From NCBI RefSeq assembly GCF_018918285.1, contig NZ_JAHLQF010000007.1, positions 1 to 40,795 on the forward strand: 40,795 nucleotides of DNA. The letters are read 5' to 3'. The notes under the pieces were generated by a model, which worked only from the letters and a program-made list of their open reading frames with translations, had not been told where the DNA came from and searched no databases. Source of the stretch: Clostridium mobile (GTDB taxonomy: Bacteria > Bacillota > Clostridia > Clostridiales > Clostridiaceae). Position numbers and translations under genes: made by a program. Of this stretch, positions 1-7,626 are shown piece by piece (within the stretch, counting starts at the first letter, position 1; every line of letters starts with the position of its first letter).

Positions 1-100
<100 letters not shown>

Positions 101-228
101 GTTTAATCATTTGCTCATTCGTTGATTCTCTTTAGAATCGACTGGTTTCATTCCTCTGTTTAATTTTCAAAGACCATTGCCGCTTCAAGCGACTTTTATA
201 TAGTATCATTTTTCTTTATCGTTGTCAA
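101..228 (-). promoter_or_regulatory. rrn operon promoter and 16S leader
   Basis: On the minus strand a perfect -35 TTGACA (223-228) is followed by a 17-nt spacer and a -10 TACTAT (200-205). The leader of about 95 nt contains TCTTTGAAAATTAAACAG (around 156-173), a boxA-like antitermination motif typical of clostridial rRNA leaders. The rest of the gene-free stretch (229-432) is T-rich on the plus strand (A-rich on the transcribed strand), as expected for an UP-type upstream element. I see no gene in it. A weaker -10-like TAGAAT on the minus strand near 308-313 lacks a good -35. Confidence 0.85.
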
Positions 229-432
229 CAAGTTTTTTTATTTTTCGTCATTTTATTTTTTAATTTTTCATGACTTTGTTTTTTCTTGTTCGCAACGACA
301 TTTGTTATTCTAACACAATTATTCATATACAAACATGCATTATTTGTAGTTTTATAAAAATAATTTTATTTTTCTCCATTATTCTATTGATTACTCTATA
401 TATCCCATATTGATACACTAGAATCAGTTGTG

Positions 433-1368
433 CTAAGAATCTCTTATTTTACTAAAAGTTATATGATCCTTCCACCCTCCATTTATATAAAGATAGCTTT
501 TATTTATACCTATTTCACTAAACCCACAAGATTTTAAAACCCTTTGTGATTTTATATTATCTACAAGAGTAGAAGCTTCTAATCTATGGAGATTAAGTTC
601 ATTAAAAGCATAATCCACTAATAACATTAAGGCTTCCTTCATATATCCCTTTCTTTGTTCCTCTTTATCTATAGAATACCCTACAAAAGAACTTTTAAAC
701 ACTCCCATAATTATATTTGACAATTGTATCTTACCTATAAATTTATCACTTATATATATACCAAAGTTAACAGCTGTACCATTTAGAAACTGTTTATAAT
801 TATCCACCAAAGTTTTTCTTTGAAAAGACAAGGTGTAAAAATCCTTTTCTCTTATCTGCTCGAATGGTTCTAAATGCTCCTTGTTATTTATATAGTACTC
901 TAATAATTGCTCAGCATTCTCAGGAGTCAGTATCTTTAATTTTATTCTTCTACCTTCTAATGAAGTTTTTCTTATAACATGATTATTGAACTCGTGCTTA
1001 TCTATACCAAATAGTAGTTCATCTTTACGTAAGTTCCCTTTGCCAATACTGCTAGTTACAACCCCCTCTAACTCAAATCCTAATGCTGTAAAAGGATATA
1101 TTTTTGTATCTTCATCTACTAATGCATTTACTTTGTATATACCCATTCTGTTAAACAGTAAAGTAATAAGTTTATTTAATGCACTCTTTAAATATCCATA
1201 GCTTTTCTCCTCATTTTTGTAGAACTTTACTCTAAAACAACAATAACTATTATCCCTTGATAACTCCACAATATATATTCTTCCTAAATTAATTCCTATT
1301 TCATCTTTAATTAGATATTCACTATTACTTCCATTAACCAATTCAATATTAACATTTTCATAATTCAT
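433..1368 (-). CDS. tandem GNAT acetyltransferase, RimJ/RimL-like C-terminal domain
   Basis: A 311-residue protein with two GNAT-like halves. The N-terminal half (about 1-130) is a weakly conserved acetyltransferase fold. The C-terminal half (about 140-305) looks like the RimJ/RimL group that acetylates N-terminal amines or small molecules: it has the acetyl-CoA binding stretch around IDKEEQRKGYMKEALMLL and the typical NIKSQRVLKSCGF ending. I chose the ATG at 1368 because AGGTG lies 9 nt upstream; an in-frame GTG at 1380 is itself part of that ribosome binding site. It lies 25 bp behind an MFS transporter gene and is probably co-transcribed. The pair could modify and export a toxic compound, but the substrate cannot be read from the sequence. 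Confidence 0.85.
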   Translation of the reverse strand: MNYENVNIELVNGSNSEYLIKDEIGINLGRIYIVELSRDNSYCCFRVKFYKNEEKSYGYLKSALNKLITLLFNRMGIYKVNALVDEDTKIYPFTALGFELEGVVTSSIGKGNLRKDELLFGIDKHEFNNHVIRKTSLEGRRIKLKILTPENAEQLLEYYINNKEHLEPFEQIREKDFYTLSFQRKTLVDNYKQFLNGTAVNFGIYISDKFIGKIQLSNIIMGVFKSSFVGYSIDKEEQRKGYMKEALMLLVDYAFNELNLHRLEASTLVDNIKSQRVLKSCGFSEIGINKSYLYINGGWKDHITFSKIRDS

Positions 1369-1393
1369 AATACTTAACACCTAGCCTATATAT

Positions 1394-2557
1394 TTAAGAT
1401 AGTATTTTATTAGTTTTTTTGTATATATTATATATAAATATAATGGATATAATCAAACTTATGGGAACTAAATAAAAAGCATTATAAACACCTATCATCC
1501 TATTTAATTCTCCTATTAATTGATTAAATACCGTATTGATTAAAGAGGATACAGTAATTATTATTCCTGTTATATATGCACTCTTCTCTTTAAATACTTT
1601 ACTAATGGTTACTACAATAGTAGGAAAAGTTATTGAAAAGAAAAATCCTGATAATGATATTATAATTAAACCCTTCCTTCCCATGATTAAACCTGTAGAG
1701 TAAAGAATTAAAGCTACAGTACTTAATATTAATACAGATTTTATATATCCTATTTTATCTACTATAAATCCTCCTATTAGTCTTCCTATAGCAAATAAAC
1801 CAAAAAACAACGCTATATAGAAAGAACCTTCCTTTTCATTTAAGTCGTATACTTTGTACATAAAATTAACAAACCAATTTTGTGTAGCAGATTCTGCAAA
1901 TACATAAAATCCTAATGCACACATATAACAAAAAATTAATGGCTTATCTAAATCATTTTTTTCTTTTTCTTCAATATCCATAACTTTTTGTGGTTCTGGT
2001 ATTTTAGTAAACAAAAAAGCTATTGTTAACAAAGCATACAAAAAAGCTATGAATAAGTATATAGTTCTCCATTGCACACCCTTATATAACAATATACCAG
2101 TAGTTCTTTGAGTTATAGTTAGTCCTAACCCATAACAAAAATGAGTAAAATTCATAAATAATGCTTGGAAACTTATAAATAATATAGGTACTAATGTATT
2201 TATAGCTATAGTGCATAATGATACTCCCATATTCATAATAAACATATATATAAGTAATCCAATATATTTATGGGTAAAATAAAATCCAGTCAGTGAAATT
2301 AATAAAAACATAAAACCAAGTAGAATAACCTTTTTCTGACCTATTTTTTCACACAATATTCCTCCTATATAGGTAAATAGGATATATCCTATAGATCCAA
2401 TAGAAAAAATATATGCTATTTGATGATCATTTACATTAAAATTTTCTTGAAATGTAGGTACAAAAATCCCCCTTATACTTTCACATACCGCTGATAGAAT
2501 CATAGTCATAAATATCAAAGCTGTAATTTTAATAATTTTATTATTTTTATTATCCAT
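1394..2557 (-). CDS. MFS transporter (12 TM)
   Basis: A 387-residue major facilitator protein with about twelve hydrophobic segments and a central polar loop near residues 190-205 (EKEKNDLD). The loop after TM2 carries a motif-A-like GGILCEKIGQKKV, and GGFIVDKIGYIKS repeats it in the second half. This places it in the sugar/drug:H+ MFS group, but the substrate is not determinable. ATG start with a strong GGGGAG ribosome binding site. A minus-strand extended -10 (TGT-TATAAT, 2593-2601) lies about 35 bp upstream. It is followed at 25 bp by the GNAT gene, suggesting a two-gene operon. Confidence 0.88.
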   Translation of the reverse strand: MDNKNNKIIKITALIFMTMILSAVCESIRGIFVPTFQENFNVNDHQIAYIFSIGSIGYILFTYIGGILCEKIGQKKVILLGFMFLLISLTGFYFTHKYIGLLIYMFIMNMGVSLCTIAINTLVPILFISFQALFMNFTHFCYGLGLTITQRTTGILLYKGVQWRTIYLFIAFLYALLTIAFLFTKIPEPQKVMDIEEKEKNDLDKPLIFCYMCALGFYVFAESATQNWFVNFMYKVYDLNEKEGSFYIALFFGLFAIGRLIGGFIVDKIGYIKSVLILSTVALILYSTGLIMGRKGLIIISLSGFFFSITFPTIVVTISKVFKEKSAYITGIIITVSSLINTVFNQLIGELNRMIGVYNAFYLVPISLIISIIFIYNIYKKTNKILS

Positions 2558-2592
2558 AATTACTCCCCACAGCTATTTCACTACTATGTAAT

Positions 2593-2601
2593 ATTATAAC
2601 A
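2593..2601 (-). promoter_or_regulatory. promoter of the MFS-GNAT operon
   Basis: Extended -10 element TGT-TATAAT on the minus strand about 35 bp before the MFS start codon. No good -35 is visible, which is common for extended -10 promoters. Confidence 0.5.
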
Positions 2602-2632
2602 TATGCTTATGCTTAATTATTATAAAAAAATA

Positions 2633-2660
2633 TTGATATATGATTTGTTTATGTTAATAT
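2633..2660 (+). promoter_or_regulatory. promoter of the methyltransferase gene
   Basis: -35 TTGATA (2633-2638), 16-nt spacer, -10 TAATAT (2655-2660), about 40 bp before the ATG at 2701. It is arranged back to back with the MFS promoter. Confidence 0.55.
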
Positions 2661-2700
2661 TTATATTAAAAATAATACTTTAAAGGAAAAGGTGTATAAA

Positions 2701-3873
2701 ATGAATAAACAAAGCATTTCAAAACTCACTTTATTATTGATGGGATTAGAAAATAGATTTGATGAAAATAAAGATATATTTAATGAAATAGTTGTAACCT
2801 TCTTTGCAGGTTTAAAAAGCTTTAAAGGCATAGGTAAATATGATGACAACAATATTAACTTTAATTTCAATGGCAAAACCAATAAGCTGAGCATTAAAGA
2901 TTTAAATATTTTAATTTGCAAAGAAGCAGAAAAATTTGATTCTTTGCAAATTTTATATAAGGAAAGAGGTACTGGTATACTTATAGAAGGTTCTAATGAA
3001 AAAGTAAATATGAAAAATATAAATATAAAAGAAACTATAGATGATGAAATTAAAACACCTCACAATAAAACTTCTACTTTATTAAATAGAGATTACTATA
3101 TAAAAGTAGGTGAAGCCGATAGCTTATTAAAAGAGATTGGTATAATGTCAAAGGAAGGTAAAATTAAAAACGATAGAATAAGAAAGTATAATCAAATAGA
3201 TCATTATGTTGAGTTATTAGAAGGAATTCTACACAAACTTCCTGACAATGAGACTATAAACATTTTAGACTGTGGCTGTGGAAAATCTTATCTTACTTTT
3301 ATACTCAATTACTATTTAACAGAAGTTAAGAAAAGAAAATGTCATTTTATAGGATTAGATATTTCTGATGAGGTAATAAAATCTTCTAAAAATATGGCAA
3401 ATAACTTAGGATATAGAAATATGGAGTTTAAAGCCATTGATATTAAAAATTACTCCCCTGACAAGAAAATACATGTAGTTATATCACTACATGCCTGCGA
3501 TACTGCTACAGATATGGCATTAGCCTTAGGTATTAGATTAAATTCTGACGTAATCATAGCGGTACCATGTTGCCATAGAGAATTGCTAAGTCAATATTCT
3601 TATGAACCTTTTAAAGGCATATTAAAGCATGGTCTCCTAAAAGCTAGAATGGCAGATGTAATTACCGATGGAATGAGATCAATGATGCTCGAAGGAAATG
3701 GATATGATGTTTCTATAGTTGAATATATTTCTCCATTAGAAACTCCTAAAAATTTAATGATTAGAGCCTTAAAAACAAAAAATGAAAATAAAAATATAAA
3801 AGATGCTTATGTGACTTTAATGAATGAGTTAAATGCTAATCCTGCTTTATACAACTTCTTAAATAATTGGTAG
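2701..3873 (+). CDS. class I SAM-dependent methyltransferase (Methyltransf_32-like)
   Basis: A 390-residue protein. Residues 1-150 form a lysine-rich N-terminal region of unknown role. The SAM-binding domain begins near 185 with motif I LDCGCGKSYLTF, continues with FIGLDISDEVIKSS (acidic residue for the SAM ribose) and the SLHACDTATDMAL segment, a hallmark of the PF13679-type domain also found in GSTCD/METTL25-like proteins. The VPCCHRELL stretch is also typical. Target unknown; RNA is a fair guess given the relatives. I prefer the ATG at 2701, preceded by AAAGGAAAAGGTG; a GTG at 2692 overlaps that ribosome binding site. DUF4230 follows 27 bp downstream. Confidence 0.85.
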   Translation: MNKQSISKLTLLLMGLENRFDENKDIFNEIVVTFFAGLKSFKGIGKYDDNNINFNFNGKTNKLSIKDLNILICKEAEKFDSLQILYKERGTGILIEGSNEKVNMKNINIKETIDDEIKTPHNKTSTLLNRDYYIKVGEADSLLKEIGIMSKEGKIKNDRIRKYNQIDHYVELLEGILHKLPDNETINILDCGCGKSYLTFILNYYLTEVKKRKCHFIGLDISDEVIKSSKNMANNLGYRNMEFKAIDIKNYSPDKKIHVVISLHACDTATDMALALGIRLNSDVIIAVPCCHRELLSQYSYEPFKGILKHGLLKARMADVITDGMRSMMLEGNGYDVSIVEYISPLETPKNLMIRALKTKNENKNIKDAYVTLMNELNANPALYNFLNNW

Positions 3874-3900
3874 TATGATAGGGGGATTAAGGGGGTTTAT

Positions 3901-4554
3901 ATGAAAAAGATAATAAAAAACAAAACTTTTATAATAATTATTCTTTCAATTTGTTTAGGATTTTACGGTGAATATTATTTTCTTGTAAAAGGAAATACTC
4001 ATTCTTTGCCTGGAATGACTAAAGTAATAGAAAAAATGTCTAGAAAAACCATAACCAGCGAAGCTATTGTAAATAAGTTAAAAGAAAAACAGGAATTGAT
4101 AGTTATGGAGGCAGAACTAGAAGACCAAGTAATGCTAGATGATAGTTGGGGAAACTTTGAAGTTTTTAAAAAAATAACATATATAAATTTTACTGGTAAA
4201 GGCATCTATACTGTAGATTTATCTAAAATGGAATCTAGTAATATAAACATTGCACAAGATAGCAAGGTTATATACATAAAACTGCCTAAGCCTGTAGTAA
4301 AATCAATTAATATAGAGGAGAATAAAACTACCTATAAGACAGAGAAAGGATTATTACGCTTCGGAGAAATTAAACTTACATCAGCAGAAAATGGAGTAGT
4401 AACTTCAAAAGCAAAAGAAAGAATGAATGAAAAATTATTAGAGCCTTCTAATATGAGTAAGGCTGAAGAAATCTCAAAAAAGTCCTTAACTGAAATAATA
4501 GATAATATATTAAATGAAAATAATAAATATAGTTTAGTAATTTCATTTTACTAG
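3901..4554 (+). CDS. DUF4230 membrane-anchored protein
   Basis: A 217-residue protein with one N-terminal membrane segment (about residues 7-28) and an extracytoplasmic domain resembling DUF4230, a family of unknown function common in Firmicutes. The core contains KLKEKQELIVMEAE and a SWGNFEVFKKITYINFTGKG segment in the usual family position. A very strong ribosome binding site (AGGGGG) lies close upstream, implying high translation. It follows the methyltransferase by 27 bp and a hairpin terminator starts 5 bp after the stop codon, so the pair is probably one transcript. No function can be assigned. Confidence 0.8.
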   Translation: MKKIIKNKTFIIIILSICLGFYGEYYFLVKGNTHSLPGMTKVIEKMSRKTITSEAIVNKLKEKQELIVMEAELEDQVMLDDSWGNFEVFKKITYINFTGKGIYTVDLSKMESSNINIAQDSKVIYIKLPKPVVKSINIEENKTTYKTEKGLLRFGEIKLTSAENGVVTSKAKERMNEKLLEPSNMSKAEEISKKSLTEIIDNILNENNKYSLVISFY

Positions 4555-4559
4555 ATAAA

Positions 4560-4590
4560 AAAGGGTAACTTTTTATAGTTACCCTTTCAT
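4560..4590. terminator. bidirectional terminator
   Basis: Stem AAAGGGTAACT / AGTTACCCTTT with a 6-nt loop. On the minus strand the stem is followed by TTTTTT, so it is the natural 3' end of the ORF-less minus-strand RNA to its right. In the other direction it closes the DUF4230 transcript with a weaker T tract. Confidence 0.85.
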
Positions 4591-4930
4591 TAATCTACTT
4601 AATTATATTCTTAGTCAATACTATTGCTTGCGTCCAAGGCCTCGATCCTAGTTATAGTATTGACTAAACTCTTATAAGTAGATTTTCTAATATTAACAGA
4701 ACACTGAGAAGCATAAGCTCTACATTAATCAAATCATATTCTTATACCAAAATTACCCCTAATTATTTTAAACCCTATCCGCAAGAATATATCTGAGTAG
4801 AACTTATAAAGTTGTATTAAACCATATGAACTTAAAGTTTTCCACGCTCACTAAGCACATAAGCTTTAAACAATATGTCACTCCTTTGGTTCTGTTTTTT
4901 ATAATTATATAGTTTCACAGTATCACTAAT
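4560..4930 (-). ncRNA. candidate structured non-coding RNA, family not assigned (~370 nt)
   Basis: There is no ORF here, yet there is a complete minus-strand transcription unit: an extended -10 TGC-TATAAT (4937-4945) and a 3' terminator at 4560-4590. The RNA can fold extensively. An 8-bp closing stem AACAGAAC (4896-4889) / GUUCUGUU (4702-4695) encloses about 200 nt with further helices: CAUAU/AUAUG stacked near UUUAAAG/CUUUAAG, a small GCUU-AGU-GAGC hairpin, AACUU/AAGUU, CUAC/GUAG and AUAUUCUU/AAGAAUAU. A second domain is one long rod, AUCUACUU/AAGUAGAU outside UUAGUCAAUACUAU/AUAGUAUUGACUAA, capped by a GC-richer loop containing AGGAUCGAGGCCUUGG. I find no match to tmRNA, RNase P or T-box hallmarks. 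The size of the first domain would suit the clostridial raiA RNA class, but I cannot confirm that. Confidence 0.68.
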
Positions 4931-4936
4931 GATATA

Positions 4937-4945
4937 ATTATAGCA
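4937..4945 (-). promoter_or_regulatory. promoter of the candidate ncRNA
   Basis: Extended -10 TGC-TATAAT on the minus strand with a poor -35 (TTTAAA-like). It predicts an RNA 5' end near 4930. Confidence 0.55.
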
Positions 4946-5004
4946 TAACTTAGCGTTGTTTAAATATGTATTTAAAACATTAATTATTATTTGAAATTCT
5001 AAAT

Positions 5005-5036
5005 AACAACAAAAATAGACAGCATTTTATGCTGTC
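5005..5036 (-). terminator. terminator of the two-gene Cys-rich operon
   Basis: Stem GACAGCA / TGCTGTC (5018-5036) followed on the minus strand by TATTTTTGTTGTT, about 50 nt downstream of the stop codon at 5084. Confidence 0.75.
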
Positions 5037-5083
5037 TTCATTACGTTTTATTTAAATCTTTTATTACTTTATCAGAATAATTT

Positions 5084-5272
5084 TTATGTCTGATCTAAGC
5101 CTTTTACTACTTTGTCATAATAATTTATAGTACATATACCTTTTTCAAAATTTAAACAGTTTCTACAGCTTTTATTTCTAGGTTCTCCCGTTGAAGACTG
5201 AAAACCATCATATATTGGTAAATACCCAGGACAATTATCCGCTACAGCCATCATTTCATAAGCATTCCCCAT
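5084..5272 (-). CDS. small cysteine-rich protein (62 aa), unknown function
   Basis: A 62-residue soluble protein with four cysteines: one in ADNCPGYLP near residue 14, then a C-x2-C and a third in SCRNCLNFEKGIC (36-48). The spacing suggests a small metal site or a disulfide fold. It is a clear paralogue of the next gene upstream: both read V-(A/V)-x-NC-x-GY-x-P and SC-x-NC-x-NF-x4-C at equivalent positions. The start has AAGGAGG 7 nt upstream, so the gene is real and well translated. It lies 12 bp behind its paralogue in one operon ended by a terminator at 5005-5036. I do not recognise a named family. Confidence 0.75.
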   Translation of the reverse strand: MGNAYEMMAVADNCPGYLPIYDGFQSSTGEPRNKSCRNCLNFEKGICTINYYDKVVKGLDQT

Positions 5273-5284
5273 GACATTTCCTCC

Positions 5285-5473
5285 TTAATTTCTATAGATT
5301 CTTTCTTTAAGTGGATCAAATAGATCTTTTACACATCTTTCATTTATAAAATTTTTGCAGTTCTCACAACTATCAGTTATGTTACCTCCAATATCAGAAA
5401 TGAATACAGATGCTATGGGCTCATATCCTTCACAGTTTTCAGCCACTACCATTTTCAATTCTTCATATCGCAT
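5285..5473 (-). CDS. small cysteine-rich protein (62 aa), paralogue of its neighbour
   Basis: A 62-residue protein with four cysteines, VAENCEGYEP followed by SCENCKNFINERC, matching the downstream gene in order and spacing. I take the ATG at 5473 (MRYEELK) because AGAAGGTGA lies just before it; an in-frame GTG nine bases further upstream is part of that site. It is first in a two-gene operon. Two paralogues retained side by side suggest a heteromeric or graded function, but none is known to me. Confidence 0.73.
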   Translation of the reverse strand: MRYEELKMVVAENCEGYEPIASVFISDIGGNITDSCENCKNFINERCVKDLFDPLKERIYRN

Positions 5474-5528
5474 ATGTATCACCTTCTCTTTAAAATTTTA
5501 ACATTGTAATACATATTGTTCCCATGAA

Positions 5529-5563
5529 AATAAAAAATCATACTCCAAATTTTTGGAGTATGA
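5529..5563 (-). terminator. terminator after the 53-aa Cys-rich gene
   Basis: Perfect stem TCATACTCCAAA / TTTGGAGTATGA, followed on the minus strand by TTTTTTATTTT. It begins one base after the stop codon of the 53-aa gene and confirms that the gene is a separate transcription unit. Confidence 0.85.
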
Positions 5564-5725
5564 CTAAAAATCTAATACGGATTCTGTTTCAGTACAGTAC
5601 TTTGTAGTTAAACATTTACCAAGATTTCTAGGACATTTTTTACACATACAATTATTTACATCTCCTGTACAACTTCTATTGTTAAATTCCGGACAATGTT
5701 TACAATTGTTATCTATTATCTTCAA
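5564..5725 (-). CDS. very small cysteine-rich protein (53 aa, TTG start)
   Basis: An unmarked 53-residue ORF with eight cysteines, most in CxxC or CxC pairs (NNCKHCPEF, NNCMCKKCPRNLGKC). It ends with a tail resembling TKYCTETESVL. The TTG at 5725 is chosen because AAGAGGTG sits 6 nt upstream; a GTG inside that site is the only other in-frame choice. A perfect terminator follows the stop directly. I recall similar cysteine-rich mini-proteins in other clostridia but none with a known function; metal binding or redox is the obvious guess. It is upstream of, and on the same strand as, the paralogous 62-aa pair. Confidence 0.75.
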   Translation of the reverse strand: MKIIDNNCKHCPEFNNRSCTGDVNNCMCKKCPRNLGKCLTTKYCTETESVLDF

Positions 5726-5838
5726 CTTATTCACCTCTTATTCATATTAAAATGTATTAATTAAAATCAATAATTTAAATAATAATATTAATTATACATT
5801 AAATTTTAAAAAAATCCGCATTTTTTTTTGTTTAATAA

Positions 5839-5897
5839 TAGACAATCTTTTCAGATTATTTTAAAATATATTTTAGGAATTAATAAAATATATTTTA
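5839..5897 (+). promoter_or_regulatory. promoter with two palindromic operators before DUF1576 gene
   Basis: -35 TAGACA (5839-5844), 17-nt spacer, -10 TAAAAT (5862-5867). Two identical perfect palindromes, TAAAATATATTTTA, occur at 5862-5875 and 5884-5897. Their 22-bp phasing is two helical turns. The first covers the -10 box and the second lies just before the ribosome binding site, the usual place for a repressor. No regulator gene for it is obvious nearby. Confidence 0.6.
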
Positions 5898-5910
5898 AAA
5901 GGAGAACATA

Positions 5911-7149
5911 ATGCGGAATTCATTAATATCTAATTACAGAATATTAATATTATACTCCCTTTCTTTTTTAATCTTTGGTCTTCTTGTTGATACGCCTGCT
6001 GAGATTTTAGCAGGATTAAAAACAATAATAGTTGAACCTGATATTCTTATAACAGATTATCTCGAAATAGGTGGTTTAGGTGCTTCATTTGTAAACTCAG
6101 CATTAATCTGCCTAGCATGTATATTTATCTTAATAAAAATAGGAATTAAGCCAAATGGTTCCACCTATGCCGCCATATTTACTACCTGTGGATTTGCTTT
6201 TTTCGGAAAAAATATATCTAATATATGGCCTATTTTTATAGGGACATGGCTTTATTCTAAATACAAAAAAGAACCTTATTTAAATTATATATTAGTAGCC
6301 CTTTTTGGAAGTACATTAGCTCCTACTGTAAGCCAAATTTCATTTTCGAGTAATTTACCTTGGTGGTTAGGAATTGGCCTAGGAATCTCTCTTGGTATAT
6401 TTATAGGATTTATTCTCCCTCCCATATCTTCTTATTGCGTAAAAATGCATGAAGGTTATAATTTATATAATTCTGGTTTTGCTGCTGGATTAGTAGCAAC
6501 GCTAATAATGGGCGTATTTAGATCCTTTGGAATAGAATTTGAACACAGATATTTATGGTCTACTGAATATACAGGAATATTATTTGTTTTTCTTATAATA
6601 ATATTTTTATCTATGATTTTAATAGGATATCATTTAAATGACAATAGTTTTAAGAATTTAAAACTTCTTTGTCAACAACCAGGTAGATCAGTTTCCGATT
6701 ACTATCTTCAATTTGGTGAAGGTTGCTGTCTTATTAATATGGGTATATTAGGTATTATATTTACTGTTTATGTAGTAAGTGTAAATGGAGATTTAAATGG
6801 ACCTACAATGGCTGGAATATTTACCATAGTTGGCTTTGGTGCTTTTGGTAAGCATCCTAAAAATACTTTACCTGTAGCTTTTGGTACAGTAATTGCAAGC
6901 CTATTGAATATATGGCCTATTAATTCTGCTGGTATGTTACTATCCACATTGCTTAGCACTACCTTAGCTCCTATAGCAGGAAGTTTTGGTGCTATATATG
7001 GTATTATAGCTGGTTTCTTGCATACATGTATGGTTATGAATGTTGGTTATCTTCATGCTGGCCTAAATCTTTATAATAATGGTTTTTCTGGAGGATTAGT
7101 TGCAATAATTCTTCTTCCTATAATAACCAATTTAAGAAAGGAAAATTAA
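5911..7149 (+). CDS. DUF1576 polytopic membrane protein
   Basis: A 412-residue integral membrane protein with around ten to twelve hydrophobic segments. It matches the DUF1576 family of Firmicutes, whose role is unknown. It has an internal duplication: GSTYAAIFTTCGFAFFGKNISNIWPIF in the first half is echoed by GPTMAGIFTIVGFGAFGKHPKN and later NIWPINSAG in the second (quoted in parts), and GYNLYNSGFAAGLVA is echoed by GLNLYNNGFSGGLVA. Such inverted or tandem repeats with NLYN(N/S)GF suggest a transporter with pseudo-symmetry. ATG start with GGAG. It is coupled to the next gene, only 2 bp downstream. Confidence 0.85.
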   Translation: MRNSLISNYRILILYSLSFLIFGLLVDTPAEILAGLKTIIVEPDILITDYLEIGGLGASFVNSALICLACIFILIKIGIKPNGSTYAAIFTTCGFAFFGKNISNIWPIFIGTWLYSKYKKEPYLNYILVALFGSTLAPTVSQISFSSNLPWWLGIGLGISLGIFIGFILPPISSYCVKMHEGYNLYNSGFAAGLVATLIMGVFRSFGIEFEHRYLWSTEYTGILFVFLIIIFLSMILIGYHLNDNSFKNLKLLCQQPGRSVSDYYLQFGEGCCLINMGILGIIFTVYVVSVNGDLNGPTMAGIFTIVGFGAFGKHPKNTLPVAFGTVIASLLNIWPINSAGMLLSTLLSTTLAPIAGSFGAIYGIIAGFLHTCMVMNVGYLHAGLNLYNNGFSGGLVAIILLPIITNLRKEN

Positions 7150-7151
7150 TA

Positions 7152-7499
7152 ATGTCTAACTCTAAACAAAAAATTCTTAGAATTATTGATGAACTTGTTA
7201 CCATTTGCTATAGTATTAACTGTAAAAAATTTAATGTAAATGTTGAATTACTTGATGATAAGTGTATTCTTCATCTAAAGGGATATGTTGATAGTATTGA
7301 TATTAAAAAAATAGATGATATCGAAAAATCATTAAATGTTCCTAGAGCTCACGAATTAGAAGAGTATTATTGGAATTTAGCAGGAAATGATTTATCTAAT
7401 ACAGAATTAAATTTAGTTGGCATGATGATAGATGAATCCACAGTAAGTTATAATAAAAAAGATAAAATTTTCGAAATAAAACTAACTAGACTAAAATGA
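7152..7499 (+). CDS. conserved small cytoplasmic protein, partner of DUF1576
   Basis: A 115-residue protein without membrane segments, moderately charged, with alternating strand and helix pattern. It starts 2 bp after the DUF1576 stop codon and has AAAGGA inside that gene, so the two are translationally coupled. A strong terminator begins 9 bp after its stop. I recognise no motif. Its tight coupling suggests a cytoplasmic regulatory or assembly subunit of the membrane protein. Confidence 0.65.
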   Translation: MSNSKQKILRIIDELVTICYSINCKKFNVNVELLDDKCILHLKGYVDSIDIKKIDDIEKSLNVPRAHELEEYYWNLAGNDLSNTELNLVGMMIDESTVSYNKKDKIFEIKLTRLK

Positions 7500-7507
7500 A
7501 TACATTA

Positions 7508-7551
7508 AAAGGTATAGTTTTTAATGATTAATCATTAAAAACTATACCTTT
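7508..7551. terminator. bidirectional terminator
   Basis: A near-perfect long inverted repeat, AAAGGTATAGTTTTTAATGA against its complement, with T tracts on both sides. It separates the plus-strand DUF1576 pair from the minus-strand sfsA-Nudix pair. Confidence 0.9.
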
Positions 7552-7552
7552 A

Positions 7553-7626
7553 TTATTTACTAGCATCAGTAACAATGTCTTCTTCTAGATATCCCTGGGG
7601 TAAATTCAATAAATTAGCTTTTGCTA
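7553..7626 (-). other. short coding-like remnant downstream of the Nudix gene
   Basis: Immediately after the Nudix stop, another minus-strand frame reads ANLLNLPQGYLEEDIVTDAS-K-stop, a plausible protein C-terminus. It has no start codon with a ribosome binding site and is closed upstream by a stop. It could be a decayed gene end or an old frameshifted tail of the Nudix protein. Nothing else is seen in this gap. Confidence 0.3.

Noticed and set aside
1369..1380. GTG/TTG starts upstream of several genes (for example 1380, 2692, 5482, 14008, 17985, 35130, 37924)
   Set aside because: In each case the codon is inside or overlaps the ribosome binding site of a better start a few codons later, so the later start was used.
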